Below are positions 18,147 through 26,496 of a DNA stretch of 33,314 bases, piece by piece. Below the pieces are notes generated by a model, which saw nothing but the letters and a program-made list of their open reading frames with translations, ran no database searches and was not told the origin of the DNA. Origin of the DNA: Actinomycetes bacterium (GTDB lineage: Bacteria > Actinomycetota > Acidimicrobiia > Acidimicrobiales > Palsa-688); contig JAJYLA010000026.1 of assembly GCA_021788115.1 (NCBI GenBank), positions 1 through 33,314 of the forward strand. The letters run 5' to 3'. The translations under genes were made by a program, and so were the position numbers. Position 1 is the first letter of the stretch; every line of letters starts with the position of its first letter.

Positions 18147-19115
18147 TCAGACCCGCTGCCGGAGCGCTTCGATCAGCTTGGGGAGGACCTTGTGGGCGTC
18201 GCCGACGACGCCGAGGTCGGCGATCGAGAAGATGGGCGCCTCCTGGTCCTTGTTGATGGCGATGATGTTCTTGGAGCTCTTCATCCCCACCATGTGCTGG
18301 GTGGCGCCGGATATCCCGACAGCTATGTACACGGTCGGCTTCACCGTCTTGCCGGTCTGGCCGACCTGGTAGGAGTAGGGCACCCACCCGGCGTCGACGA
18401 TGGCACGCGAGGCGCCCGCGGCGCCCTTGAGCAGCTTGGCGAGATCCTCGACCAGCTTGTAACTGTCCGCGTTTCCGAGGCCGCGGCCGCCGGAGACGAC
18501 GATCGCCGCCTCGTCGAGCTTGGGGCCCTCGGTCTCTTGAACGTGGGTGGCGATCACCGACGCGGCGCCGGTGGCGCCGAGATCGGGGACGTCCCAGGTG
18601 TCGACCGCGGCGGGGCCGCCGCCGCTCTCCTCGGGGGCGAAGGACTTCGCGCGGATCACGTAGATCCCGGGGCCCTGCGCCGTGAACCGTGCGTTCAGGA
18701 TCTCCGCGCCGCCGAAGATGGCGTGCTCGGTGACCAGCGCGCCGTCGCGCGCCTCGACGCCGACGACGTTGGTGAGCACCGGCCGGTCGATGCGCGCCGA
18801 GAGGCGGCCGGCGATGTCGCGCCCGTCGTAGCTCTGGGCGACGAAGACGGCGTCGGGGGCGTTGCCCGCCGCGATCTGCGCCGCCATCGCGGCCGCCGCG
18901 ACGGGGCCGGCCAGCCCGGCGCCGAGGTCGCCGACGGTGTGGACGGCCGCCGCGCCGTACCTGCCGGCGTCGGCGGCTACCGAGCCGGCGTCGCCCCAGG
19001 TGACCACCTCGACCGTCGAGGCCAGCTCGCGGGCCTTGGTCACCATCTCGAACGCGGTCGGCGCGAGCTTCGCGCCGGCGCGGTCGGCGACGACCCAGAT
19101 CGTGTTGAGTGCCAT
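18147..19115 (-). CDS. etfA: Electron transfer flavoprotein subunit alpha
   Basis: A 322-residue FAD-binding subunit of the heterodimer that carries electrons from acyl-CoA dehydrogenases to the respiratory chain. The C-terminal FAD domain shows [45 protein letters not shown] and [20 protein letters not shown], all standard. The N-terminal domain starts [14 protein letters not shown]. It lies 19 nt after etfB on the same strand. The fit with the acyl-CoA dehydrogenase at 14214 is obvious, though they are not in one operon. Confidence 0.96.
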   Translation of the reverse strand: MALNTIWVVADRAGAKLAPTAFEMVTKARELASTVEVVTWGDAGSVAADAGRYGAAAVHTVGDLGAGLAGPVAAAAMAAQIAAGNAPDAVFVAQSYDGRDIAGRLSARIDRPVLTNVVGVEARDGALVTEHAIFGGAEILNARFTAQGPGIYVIRAKSFAPEESGGGPAAVDTWDVPDLGATGAASVIATHVQETEGPKLDEAAIVVSGGRGLGNADSYKLVEDLAKLLKGAAGASRAIVDAGWVPYSYQVGQTGKTVKPTVYIAVGISGATQHMVGMKSSKNIIAINKDQEAPIFSIADLGVVGDAHKVLPKLIEALRQRV

Positions 19116-19134
19116 CGGTTCGGTCAGCCTCTCT

Positions 19135-19914
19135 CTATATGACCTTGAGCTGCTCGAGGTACGCCACGATCCTCGTGTGGGCGTCGCCCTCGTCGACGAT
19201 GATCTCGCCCGCCTTGCGGGACTCGGCCGGCTCGACGGACACCACCTCCTGGCGGGCGCCGGCGGCGCCGACGGAACCCTCCGGCAGGCCGAGGTCGGCG
19301 ACGGTCAGCTGGTCCACGGGCTTGCCCTTGGCAGCCATGATCCCCTTGAAGGAGGGGTAGCGGGGCTCGACCACCCCGGCCGTCACGGTGATGACGGCCG
19401 GGAGCGGGGTCTCGACCTCGTCGAAGCCCGCCTCCGTCTGGCGTTCGACGTGGACCTTGCCGTCGCCGACGGTCACCTTTTTTACGAATGTGACCGAGGG
19501 AAAGCCGAGCAGCTCGGCGAGCTGCACGGGAAGTGTCCCCGTGTAGCCGTCCGTGGACTCCGTGGCGGCGACGACGAGATCCGGCTCCGCCCGCCTGATG
19601 GCCGCGGCGAGCACCTTGGCGGTGCCCAGGGCGTCGGATCCGCCCAGCACGGGGTCGCTCACCAGGATCGCCCGGGCCGCCCCCATGGCGAGGGCGGTGC
19701 GCAACCCGCTGGTCTCGTTTCGGGGAGCCATCGACACCAGGGTGACCTCCCCGCCGCCGGCCTGGTCGGCCAGCTGGAGGCCCATCTCCACGCCATAGGA
19801 GTCGGACTCGTCGAGTATCAGCTTGCCCTCCCGCTCGAGGGTCCAGGTGCTCGGGTCGAGCCTCGCCGGGGCGGCCGGATCGGGGATCTGCTTGACGCAG
19901 ACGACGACGTTCAT
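19135..19914 (-). CDS. etfB: Electron transfer flavoprotein subunit beta
   Basis: A 259-residue AMP-binding partner of EtfA. The start MNVVVCVKQIPDPAAP, the loop ATESTDGYTGTLPVQLAELL and the ETF-beta signature region VEPRYPSFKGIMAAKGKPVD are typical. ATG 19914 is chosen to match the family start; ATG 19923, three codons upstream, has a better-spaced GGAG and cannot be excluded. The gene is divergent from the RsbW-like gene, with an 89-bp gap. Confidence 0.95.
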   Translation of the reverse strand: MNVVVCVKQIPDPAAPARLDPSTWTLEREGKLILDESDSYGVEMGLQLADQAGGGEVTLVSMAPRNETSGLRTALAMGAARAILVSDPVLGGSDALGTAKVLAAAIRRAEPDLVVAATESTDGYTGTLPVQLAELLGFPSVTFVKKVTVGDGKVHVERQTEAGFDEVETPLPAVITVTAGVVEPRYPSFKGIMAAKGKPVDQLTVADLGLPEGSVGAAGARQEVVSVEPAESRKAGEIIVDEGDAHTRIVAYLEQLKVI

Positions 19915-19988
19915 GAACCTCATTGTTCTCCAGCGGTGCGGCGCTGCGCCACCCAAGGCGACGACGCTCGCCGGCCTTGCAACGGTGC

Positions 19989-19994
19989 TACGGT
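19989..19994 (+). promoter_or_regulatory. -10 box for leaderless RsbW-like/sigma-factor operon
   Basis: TACGGT lies 9 nt before GTG 20004 with no Shine-Dalgarno between them. No SigF/SigB-type self-regulated promoter was recognised upstream. Confidence 0.45.
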
Positions 19995-20003
19995 CCGCTG
20001 GGC

Positions 20004-20402
20004 GTGACCGCTGCCGACGAAGTGAAGCTGGTCGTTCCAGCCCAGCCCGAGTTCCTCCGCCTGGCGAGGGTCACCGCCGCGGGCCTGGCCGGCCGGATCG
20101 GGTTCAGCTTCGACGAGGTGGAGGACCTCCGGCTGGCGATCGACGAGCTGTGCTTCGGCCTCACCGGGCCGACCGGTCGCCACGGCACCGTGGAGCTTCG
20201 CTACGTGATCGACGGGGGAGAGCTTGTGGTCGAGGGCGAGGGCCGCTTCGCCGACGACATCGCCATCGTGGGTTTGAGCGAGATGTCGAAGGTGATCCTC
20301 GGCGCGCTCGTGGACGAGCACAGGCTGGGACCGGGACCGCGAGGGCCCCAGTTCCGGCTGGTCAAGCGCCGGCACGACGACGCAGCGCGACGCAGTGGCT
20401 GA
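20004..20402 (+). CDS. RsbW-like anti-sigma factor with degenerate ATP site
   Basis: A 132-residue protein with the GHKL fold of anti-sigma serine kinases. The start KLVVPAQPEFLRLARVTAAGLA and the N-box-like helix FDEVEDLRLAIDELCFGL match the HATPase/RsbW pattern. However, the N-box Asn four residues after Glu48 is Gly52, and only a remnant of the G1 box (GEGRF) is visible. It overlaps the following sigma factor gene by 8 nt, the classic anti-sigma/sigma arrangement. It likely binds and silences that sigma factor. No RsbV-like antagonist is in the window. Confidence 0.8.
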   Translation: MTAADEVKLVVPAQPEFLRLARVTAAGLAGRIGFSFDEVEDLRLAIDELCFGLTGPTGRHGTVELRYVIDGGELVVEGEGRFADDIAIVGLSEMSKVILGALVDEHRLGPGPRGPQFRLVKRRHDDAARRSG

Positions 20403-21153
20403 GCCGGAGTCGTTGCGTCGGACCTTCGAGAGGTACGCCCGGACGGGCGACGCGGCCCTGCGCGACCAGCTGGTCGCCGCCCACATGGGCCTCGCCGCCT
20501 ACCTGGCCCGCCGCTTCGCCAACCGGGGCCAGCCGCTGGAGGACCTGGTGCAGGTCGCCTCGCTGGGCCTGCTCAAGGCGGTCGACGGGTTCGATCCCGG
20601 TCTCGGCATCGAGTTCTCGACGTACGCGACCACCACCATCGTCGGTGAGCTCAAGCGGCACCTGCGCGACAGGGGCTGGGCTGTGCGGGCGCCCCGGCGG
20701 ATGCAGGAGCTCTACCTCCACCTGAGCTCGGTGATCGACGAGCTCCGCCAGCAGCTCGGCCGCTCCCCCACCATCGCCGAGATGGCGGCGGAGGTGCAGG
20801 TGTCCGAAGAGGAGGTCCTCGAAGCCCTCGAAGCCGGCCAGGCGTACCGCTTCGCCTCCCTCGACGCCCCCAAGCCGGATTCGGGGAGCGGCGAGCCTCT
20901 CGTCGACCACCTCGGCAGCGAGGACGCCGAGCTCGGCCGCGTCGAGGTGCGCGCCACCCTCGAGCCGCTGCTCCGCCAGCTGCCGGGCCGCCAGCGTGAG
21001 ATCGTCCAGCTGCGCTTCTTCGACGGGCTCACCCAGACCGAGATCGCCCGCAGGCTGGCCATCTCCCAGATGCAGGTCTCCCGGCTCCTGGCCCGCAGCG
21101 TCGCCCAGCTGAGGGCGCTCGCCGAGGAGCCCGCCGAGGGCGCCGGCGACTGA
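20395..21153 (+). CDS. Alternative sigma factor of the SigF/SigB/SigG group
   Basis: A 252-residue sigma-70 family factor. Region 2 carries LEDLVQVASLGLLKAVDGFD and FSTYATTTIVGELKRHLRD, then GWAVRAPRRMQEL, the hallmark of stress and sporulation sigma factors. Region 3 follows (LGRSPTIAEMAAEVQVSEE), and region 4 has REIVQLRFFDGLTQTEIARR and a helix-turn-helix. GTG 20395 lies inside the 3' end of the anti-sigma gene, so translation is probably coupled. It directs RNA polymerase to a stress regulon that cannot be read from this window. Confidence 0.94.
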   Translation: MAEPESLRRTFERYARTGDAALRDQLVAAHMGLAAYLARRFANRGQPLEDLVQVASLGLLKAVDGFDPGLGIEFSTYATTTIVGELKRHLRDRGWAVRAPRRMQELYLHLSSVIDELRQQLGRSPTIAEMAAEVQVSEEEVLEALEAGQAYRFASLDAPKPDSGSGEPLVDHLGSEDAELGRVEVRATLEPLLRQLPGRQREIVQLRFFDGLTQTEIARRLAISQMQVSRLLARSVAQLRALAEEPAEGAGD

Positions 21154-21168
21154 AGGCGACCGTCCCCC

Positions 21169-22212
21169 TTGCGGATCCTGCTCGTCGTCAACACCTCCGC
21201 CTCCTCGGTCACCGCACGGGCCCGGGTCGTGATCCAGAAGTCCCTGGCGGCCGATCACGAGGTGACGGTCGCTGCGACGAGCCGGCGGGGTCACGCCACC
21301 CGCCTCGCCCAGGGTGCGGCGGCCCGCGGGGTGGACGCCGTGGTCGTCCTCGGGGGAGACGGGACCCTCAATGAGGCCGCCAACGGGCTCGCCGGCACGT
21401 CCTGCGCGCTCGGGGTCCTGCCCGGAGGGTCGACGAACGTGTTCGCCCGCACCATCGGCATGCCCAACGACCCGATCGAGGCGACCGGCGAGCTCCTCGC
21501 CGCCCTCGACAGCGGCGCCGGCGACGCCCACGCCGGCCCGGGGCGGGGGGGCATCCGCAGCGTCGGCCTCGGGAGCGTCAACGGCCGGCGCTACCTGTTC
21601 CACGTCGGAGTCGGTTTCGACGCCGCGGTCGTCGCCCAGGTGGAGCGGCGCAGCACCCTCAAGCGCTACCTCGGCCAGGCGCTCTTCGCCTACGCCGCGC
21701 TCGACACCTGGATCCGCCACTACGAGCGGCGTGCCCCGCACTTCTCCGTCGAGCTGCGCCGGCGCGACGGAGACGCCGTCACGATCGACGACGGCTACTT
21801 CGCGATCGTGCTCAACACCAACCCCTACACCTTCCTCGGCGAGCGCCCCTTCGACCTGGCCCCGGGCACCGGGCTGGACACACCCCTGACCGCCGTCATC
21901 CTGCGCTCGCTCAGCGCGGCCACCCTCGTGGGCGTCGCCGCGGACGCGCTCGGCCTCGGCGCTGCGCGTGCCCGCACGGGGAGAGGCCTGCACCACCACC
22001 GCAGGGCGGCCGTCGTCACGGACGTGGTGGGGGCGACGCTGAACGCCCGCTCCGGCGGCGTCGTGCCTTACCAGGTGGACGGGGACTACCTCGGCGAGGC
22101 GGCCGGCCTCGAGTTCCGCTGGGAGCCCGACGAGTTGCGCCTCATCGTGCCCCACTCCGAGCGCCCTCCCGCGGCCGGTGGGCGACGGCTGGGCCGCGCC
22201 GCCGGCGGGTGA
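21169..22212 (+). CDS. Diacylglycerol kinase / YegS-LCB5 family lipid kinase
   Basis: A 347-residue kinase of the DAGK catalytic family, phosphorylating a lipid alcohol such as diacylglycerol. It begins RILLVVNTSASSVT, has the ATP-binding motif GGDGTLNEAANGL near residue 63 and GVLPGGSTNVFARTIG, and a C-terminal beta-sandwich domain ending in the usual YQVDGDYLGEA block. The start is TTG 21169, which fits the family N-terminus exactly; a GAAGG lies about 12 nt upstream. It is 15 bp after the sigma factor gene and may be co-transcribed. The lipid substrate is unknown. Confidence 0.92.
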   Translation: MRILLVVNTSASSVTARARVVIQKSLAADHEVTVAATSRRGHATRLAQGAAARGVDAVVVLGGDGTLNEAANGLAGTSCALGVLPGGSTNVFARTIGMPNDPIEATGELLAALDSGAGDAHAGPGRGGIRSVGLGSVNGRRYLFHVGVGFDAAVVAQVERRSTLKRYLGQALFAYAALDTWIRHYERRAPHFSVELRRRDGDAVTIDDGYFAIVLNTNPYTFLGERPFDLAPGTGLDTPLTAVILRSLSAATLVGVAADALGLGAARARTGRGLHHHRRAAVVTDVVGATLNARSGGVVPYQVDGDYLGEAAGLEFRWEPDELRLIVPHSERPPAAGGRRLGRAAGG

Positions 22213-22242
22213 GGGTCGCGGCCGGCGGGGAGGGTCGCGGCC
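22201..22242 (+). repeat. Short imperfect tandem repeat at the end of the lipid kinase gene
   Basis: The 13-bp word GAGGGTCGCGGCC occurs at 22211-22223 and again at 22230-22242, within a 19-20-bp imperfect duplication containing GCCGGCGGG. It overlaps the kinase stop codon. No function is apparent. Confidence 0.45.
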
Positions 22243-22321
22243 AGGGGCCGAGCGTCGTGCCGGCGAGCGCCCAAGCGCCGCCGTCGCGGCCCACGAGGCA
22301 GAATTTGGCCGACCGAAAGCC

Positions 22322-22390
22322 TTGCATTCGCCTAACCCGCCATTTACGCTATTGCAACAGCGCCGTGAGCGGTCGCGTTCTTGTTACACT
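22322..22390 (+). promoter_or_regulatory. Promoter region of whiB1-like gene
   Basis: TTGCAT (22322-22327) and TACGCT (22345-22350) are separated by 17 nt, a good sigma-70-type pair with a start near 22357. A second box, TACACT (22385-22390), has no clear -35. The gap before whiB is markedly AT-richer than flanking DNA. Confidence 0.55.
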
Positions 22391-22393
22391 TCA

Positions 22394-22409
22394 CGTGACT
22401 GATTTCACA
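22394..22409 (+). promoter_or_regulatory. CRP/FNR-type palindrome upstream of whiB1-like gene
   Basis: CGTGACTGATTTCACA matches the CRP consensus TGTGA-N6-TCACA with one mismatch. It lies 31 bp before the start codon. A lone left half-site CGTGA occurs 30 bp upstream at 22364-22368. The whiB1 promoter of Mycobacterium tuberculosis is known to be bound by its CRP protein. Confidence 0.55.
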
Positions 22410-22439
22410 AGACCCCCGCAAAGCTGAAAGGTAGACCGC

Positions 22440-22730
22440 GTGGCCCTGACCTGGAGCCGCAACATCGAATGGGACGTCGACGACTGGAGGGACAAGGCGG
22501 CGTGCCATGACACCGATCCCGATCTGTTCTTCCCGGTCGGCAGCACCGGGCCGGCCATCGAGCAGATCGACGCGGCCAAGCGCGTGTGCGCCGAGTGCGA
22601 GGCGCAGAGGTCGTGCCTCGAGTTCGCCCTCGTCACCAACCAGGAGTCGGGGATCTGGGGCGGGACATCCGAAGACGAGCGGCGCAGGCTGCGCAAGGCC
22701 TGGCTGGCCCGGCAGCGCCGGGCCTCCTGA
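22440..22730 (+). CDS. whiB1: WhiB-family Fe-S transcriptional regulator, WhiB1/WblE-like
   Basis: A 96-residue regulator carrying a [4Fe-4S] cluster that reacts with nitric oxide. The four Cys ligands are Cys22, Cys50, Cys53 and Cys59; the beta-turn motif is GIWGG (71-75), followed by the basic DNA-binding tail RRRLRKAWLARQRR. The DPDLFFPVGSTGPA segment groups it with WhiB1 rather than WhiB4 or WhiB7. WhiB1 binds the primary sigma factor. GTG 22440 follows AAAGG at a spacing of about 8. A CRP-type site precedes it and a strong hairpin follows it. It is convergent with pdtaS, as in mycobacteria. Confidence 0.93.
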   Translation: MALTWSRNIEWDVDDWRDKAACHDTDPDLFFPVGSTGPAIEQIDAAKRVCAECEAQRSCLEFALVTNQESGIWGGTSEDERRRLRKAWLARQRRAS

Positions 22731-22755
22731 GCACGGCGTCAGCAGCCGTTGCCCG

Positions 22756-22780
22756 GAACGCCGCCGTGAAGGCGGCGTTC
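22756..22780 (+). terminator. Intrinsic-type terminator hairpin between whiB1 and pdtaS
   Basis: A perfect 10-bp stem (GAACGCCGCC / GGCGGCGTTC) with a GTGAA loop lies 25 nt after the whiB stop, followed by a mildly T-rich TTCGTCGT. Being symmetric, it may serve both convergent genes. Confidence 0.7.
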
Positions 22781-22864
22781 TTCGTCGTGAGGGGCCCGAG
22801 CCCGATCGGAGCCTGATCGGCGCTTCGCCACGGCGCCACGAACGGGCCGGCGGCGGGGATCCCC

Positions 22865-24352
22865 TCAGAGCGTCGTCAGGTCGTCGAGGGAGTGGTCCAG
22901 GGGAATCCACAGCTCGACGACGGCTCCCCCGTCGGTGCGCATGGCGATCGTCCCGCCCATCTGGTCCTCGACGAGACCCTTGACGATGGAGAGACCGAGG
23001 CTGGTCGGGGCGTCGATCGAGAAGTCCTCCGGCAGGCCGATCCCGTTGTCGCGCACCGTCACCTCCAGCGCGCTCTCGCTGCGCTCCAGGGCGACCTGCA
23101 CCGCGAGCGGCTCCGGTGAGCCGCGGCCGCCGGGCGCCGCCGGCGGGAAGGCGTGCTCGGCGGCGTTCTGGAGAAGCTCGGTGATCACCACCGCGAGCGG
23201 GGTGGCGATCGAGGCCTGCAGCCGCCCGGCGTCGCCCCGGTGGCTGAGGCGTATCGGCTTCTCCGCGCTGGCCAGGTCCTCGGCGAGGCGCACGAGGGAG
23301 GGGAGGATGTCGTTGAAGTCCACCTCGTCGGCGGTATCGCGTGACAGGATCTCGTGGACGATCGCGATGGAGCGGACCCTCCGCTCGGACTCCTCGAGGG
23401 CGTGGCGAGCCTCTCCCGCCGGAACCCTCCGGGCCTGAAGGCGCAGCAGCGACGAGATGGTCTGCAGGTTGTTCTTCACGCGGTGGTGGACTTCCCGGAT
23501 CGCAGCGTCCTTGGACATGAGCAGCCGGTCCCGCCGGCGCAGGTCGCTCACGTCGCGCATCAGGACCAGCGCCCCTGTGACCACCCCGTGCTCGAGGAGC
23601 GGCACGCAGCGGAACACCAGGGCGGTGTCACCGCCGTCGCCGATCTCCTCTGCGACGGGGAGCCGCATCTGGTACGCCCGGAGCACCGCCGTCTGCTGCA
23701 GTCCGGCCTCGTCGAGGCGGACGCCCTCGATCCCCGAGTACACCCCCATGCGGTGAAGGGCGTTCACGGCGTTGGGGGAGGCGAAGTCGATCCTGGCTCT
23801 GGCGTCGAGGACCAGGACGCCGTCGCCCACCCGTGGGCTGTCGGCGGGGATGGCCTCGTCGAGGGGAAAGGGATAGTCACCGCTGGAGATCATGCGCGCG
23901 AGGCGGTCGAAGACCTCGATGTAGACACGCTCGAGCACGCCGGGCCGGCGGCCCACCGACAGGGCCGACTCGCGGGTGAGCAGCGCCACCAGCCGGCCCT
24001 CGAAGCGAACGGGGATGCACACCAGGCGGGCCGGCTCGCTGCGGCGCGGGACGACCACCTCGCCCTCCACCACGCTGCCCAGGGCGAACGCCCTCGGCAG
24101 CAGCGGCCGCTCCTCGGGTCCCACGACGTGGCCGACCAGGTCGTCGAGGTACAGGGTCTGGTTGGTGGTCGGTCTCATCTGGCCGAGGACGACGAAGCGC
24201 TCGTGGGTGCCTCGGACCGGGGCGAACAAGAAGAGGTCGGAGAAACAGAGGTCCGCGAGAACGCCCCAGCCGGCGACGAGGCGCTGGAGGTGGGCCAGCA
24301 CCGGCGCCTCGATGTCGGTGCGCTCCTGGACGAGCTCGGCGAGGGTGGCCAC
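22865..24352 (-). CDS. pdtaS: PdtaS-type sensor histidine kinase (HisKA_2)
   Basis: A 495-residue soluble kinase. The order is an N-terminal GAF-like H_kinase_N domain (about 1-160), a PAS domain (about 170-270), and a HisKA_2 dimerisation helix with REVHHRVKNNLQTISSLLRL (the phosphorylated His is 289 or 290). The ATPase domain has ITELLQNAAEHAF, DNGIGLPEDF and TSLGLSIVKGL. No membrane helix is seen. In mycobacteria PdtaS phosphorylates the RNA-binding antiterminator PdtaR; no pdtaR is in this window. The GTG start lies 3 nt after the stop of the ArsA-like gene, so it is the last gene of a tight operon. Confidence 0.93.
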   Translation of the reverse strand: MATLAELVQERTDIEAPVLAHLQRLVAGWGVLADLCFSDLFLFAPVRGTHERFVVLGQMRPTTNQTLYLDDLVGHVVGPEERPLLPRAFALGSVVEGEVVVPRRSEPARLVCIPVRFEGRLVALLTRESALSVGRRPGVLERVYIEVFDRLARMISSGDYPFPLDEAIPADSPRVGDGVLVLDARARIDFASPNAVNALHRMGVYSGIEGVRLDEAGLQQTAVLRAYQMRLPVAEEIGDGGDTALVFRCVPLLEHGVVTGALVLMRDVSDLRRRDRLLMSKDAAIREVHHRVKNNLQTISSLLRLQARRVPAGEARHALEESERRVRSIAIVHEILSRDTADEVDFNDILPSLVRLAEDLASAEKPIRLSHRGDAGRLQASIATPLAVVITELLQNAAEHAFPPAAPGGRGSPEPLAVQVALERSESALEVTVRDNGIGLPEDFSIDAPTSLGLSIVKGLVEDQMGGTIAMRTDGGAVVELWIPLDHSLDDLTTL

Positions 24353-24355
24353 CGC

Positions 24356-25537
24356 TCAGCCCCAGATCCGCTCGCCCAGGCGCAGGAGACCCGGGAGGTC
24401 GTGGATGTCGGTGTCGAACTCCGGCGCGGCGGCGACCACGTCGGGCCGCCTCTCCAGATGCTGGCGCAGGGTCGCCTCGCGCCGGGCGACGACCGCGACG
24501 TTCCGGAAGTTGTCGCCGACCTCGGCCAGCACGCGGGCCAGCTGTTCGTGGTCGACGTCGAGGAGCTCTCCGAGGCCCTCGGAGCGGGACAGCTTCGACG
24601 CCTCATCGGAGAGCGTGGCGGCGCGCTTCTCGGCGTCCTCGTCGAGCAGGTAGTCCGGCAGCACCTTGTTGAGCACCAGGGCGCCGAGATGGAAGCGCTT
24701 GGCGGTGAGGACCTCGAGGAAGAACTCCGCCTCGCGTACCGGCGCCGCCTCGAGGGTGCTCACCACGACGAAGGTGGTCCGCCGGTCCCTCAGCACCCGC
24801 TCGACCGCCCGGGCTCGCTCCACGAACCCGGCGTACATCGTCTGGAACAGCACGAAGAACTCGGCGATGTCCTCGAGGAACTGAGAGCCGAGCACCCGGT
24901 CCGCGATCTGGTAGAAGGGCCGGGAGGCCACGTTGACGACGCGGCTGCGGTAAGGGGCGATCAGCATCCGCAGCAGCCGGGACGAGAAGAACTCGGCCAT
25001 GCGCTGCGGCGCCTCGATGAAGTCGACGGCGTTCCTCGTCGGGGGGGTGTCCACGACGATCAGGTCGAAGTTGCCCTCCGAGTGGATCTCGTAGAGGCGC
25101 TCCATGGCGATGTAGTCGTGGCTCTGGACGAACTTGCCGGAGATGTTCTGGTACAGGGGGTTGGCGAGGATGCGGGCCGCTGTCGCACGGTCGGGGGCGT
25201 GCCGGCGGACCAGGTCGTCCCAGCTCTGCTTGGTGTCGAGCATCGCCGCCCACAGCTCGCCGCGGGGGCGGGCGCCGGCCTGCTCGAACGCCTCGGGCAC
25301 CACCCGGGTCTCGACGTTGCCAAACCCCTCCAGGCCCAGCGCGGCGGCAAGGCGCCGGGCAGGGTCGACGGTGAGCACCAGCACCTTGCCGCCGAGGCGG
25401 ACGGCTGCCATCGCCGCCGCCGCCGCCGCCGCCGTGGTCTTGCCGACCCCGCCGGACCCGCACACGATCACGATCTCCTTCGAGGCGAGCAGCGCCCCGA
25501 TGCTGTCGGGCTGCACCCCCGAGGGAGACGCCGGCAT
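24356..25537 (-). CDS. ArsA/Get3-like ATPase (Rv3680-like subunit)
   Basis: A 393-residue P-loop ATPase of the anion-transporter/ArsA family. The Walker A is CGSGGVGKTT (about 26-35), DPARRLAAAL is the A'-type motif, VVDTPPTRNAVDFIEAP matches the switch II region, and VLNKVLP is the NKxx-like base motif. The signature Lys of the deviant Walker motif (GKGGVGK) is Ser here, unlike its partner. The ORF is open upstream to 25834, but ATG 25537 starts 1 nt after the stop of the partner gene. Mycobacterial Rv3679/Rv3680 form a comparable paired ATPase. No arsenical efflux pump or tail-anchored-protein receptor is nearby. Confidence 0.9.
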   Translation of the reverse strand: MPASPSGVQPDSIGALLASKEIVIVCGSGGVGKTTAAAAAAAMAAVRLGGKVLVLTVDPARRLAAALGLEGFGNVETRVVPEAFEQAGARPRGELWAAMLDTKQSWDDLVRRHAPDRATAARILANPLYQNISGKFVQSHDYIAMERLYEIHSEGNFDLIVVDTPPTRNAVDFIEAPQRMAEFFSSRLLRMLIAPYRSRVVNVASRPFYQIADRVLGSQFLEDIAEFFVLFQTMYAGFVERARAVERVLRDRRTTFVVVSTLEAAPVREAEFFLEVLTAKRFHLGALVLNKVLPDYLLDEDAEKRAATLSDEASKLSRSEGLGELLDVDHEQLARVLAEVGDNFRNVAVVARREATLRQHLERRPDVVAAAPEFDTDIHDLPGLLRLGERIWG

Positions 25538-25538
25538 C

Positions 25539-26486
25539 TCAGTACCCCAGCTCGGCGGACAGGGCGTCGGACAGCTGGTGGGTCGTTCGAAGCCCGTGGG
25601 AGCGGACGAAGAGGTACGGCACGTACAGCAGGGGGACCGAGGGGTCGATGGCGTGGCGGAGCCGCTCGAGGTGCTCCGTTCGGGAGCGGCGCATCGTGAC
25701 CGTGAGGCGCGCCGCTTGCATGAGCGGGGCGCTGGGGCCGCCGAGCTCCGCGTCGAGGCGGGCCTCGGCCTCGGGGTCGCACAGCCGCTCGAAGACCTCT
25801 TCTTCCCCCCGGCCGAACAGCTCCGGCAGCACACGGTTGACCACGACCGCCGCCAGGTCGACGTTGGTCTCCTGCCGGAGCCTGTCGGTCAGCTCCAGGG
25901 TTTCGCTCACGGGCATCTCGGCGGGGGTCGCGACCACGATCAGGCCGGTGGTATCGGGATCCTCGAGGATGTCGAGCATCCATCCGGTCTGCTGGCGCAC
26001 CAGGCCCACCTGGACCAGCTGGTTGATGGCCTGCGGCGCGGCCAGCTGGCCCACGATGTGGCCGGTGGCCGAGGCGTCGACGACGACGAGGTCGTAATGC
26101 TTCTCCTTCACCTCCCAGCACAGCTTCCCCACGGTCACGATCTCCCGCACGCCGGGGGCGGCGGAGGCCACGAAGTCGAACATCTTGGCGATGGGCCCGA
26201 TCCGGGCGACGAGCGGGACCTTGAGCTGCAGGGACAGGTACTGCTTGAGGGACGCTTCGGTGTCCATCGACATCACCCACATGCGCGGGGCGACCTCCCG
26301 CTCCACGAAGTGGGTCGGGCCCGTCTCGAAGAAGTCGGCGAGGTTGCCCTTCGCGTCCACCTCGCACACGAGGGTCTTCTTGCCCCGCGCGGCACCCAGC
26401 CAGCCGAGCGCGGCGGCGATGGTCGTCTTGCCGACGCCGCCCTTGCCGGTGACGAAGATCAGCTTGCGGTCGAGCAGCTCGGTCAA
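25539..26486 (-). CDS. ArsA/Get3-like ATPase (Rv3679-like subunit)
   Basis: A 315-residue ATPase with intact deviant Walker A TGKGGVGKTT (about 14-23), the VDAKGNLADFF motif, switch II VVVDASATGHIVGQLAAPQ, and VVNRVLP. It likely pairs with the downstream protein, each subunit giving half of a composite ATPase. The only upstream start in frame is TTG 26486, which gives the expected MTELLDRKLIFVTGKGG N-terminus. No good Shine-Dalgarno is visible, so translation may be coupled to DUF3107, whose stop lies 10 nt before it. Confidence 0.9.
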   Translation of the reverse strand: MTELLDRKLIFVTGKGGVGKTTIAAALGWLGAARGKKTLVCEVDAKGNLADFFETGPTHFVEREVAPRMWVMSMDTEASLKQYLSLQLKVPLVARIGPIAKMFDFVASAAPGVREIVTVGKLCWEVKEKHYDLVVVDASATGHIVGQLAAPQAINQLVQVGLVRQQTGWMLDILEDPDTTGLIVVATPAEMPVSETLELTDRLRQETNVDLAAVVVNRVLPELFGRGEEEVFERLCDPEAEARLDAELGGPSAPLMQAARLTVTMRRSRTEHLERLRHAIDPSVPLLYVPYLFVRSHGLRTTHQLSDALSAELGY

Positions 26487-26496
26487 GGGCGGGGCA

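Noticed and set aside
20362-22155. Minus-strand ORF of about 600 codons opposite the sigma factor and lipid kinase genes
   Set aside because: No motifs; fully explained by antisense reading of the real plus-strand genes.
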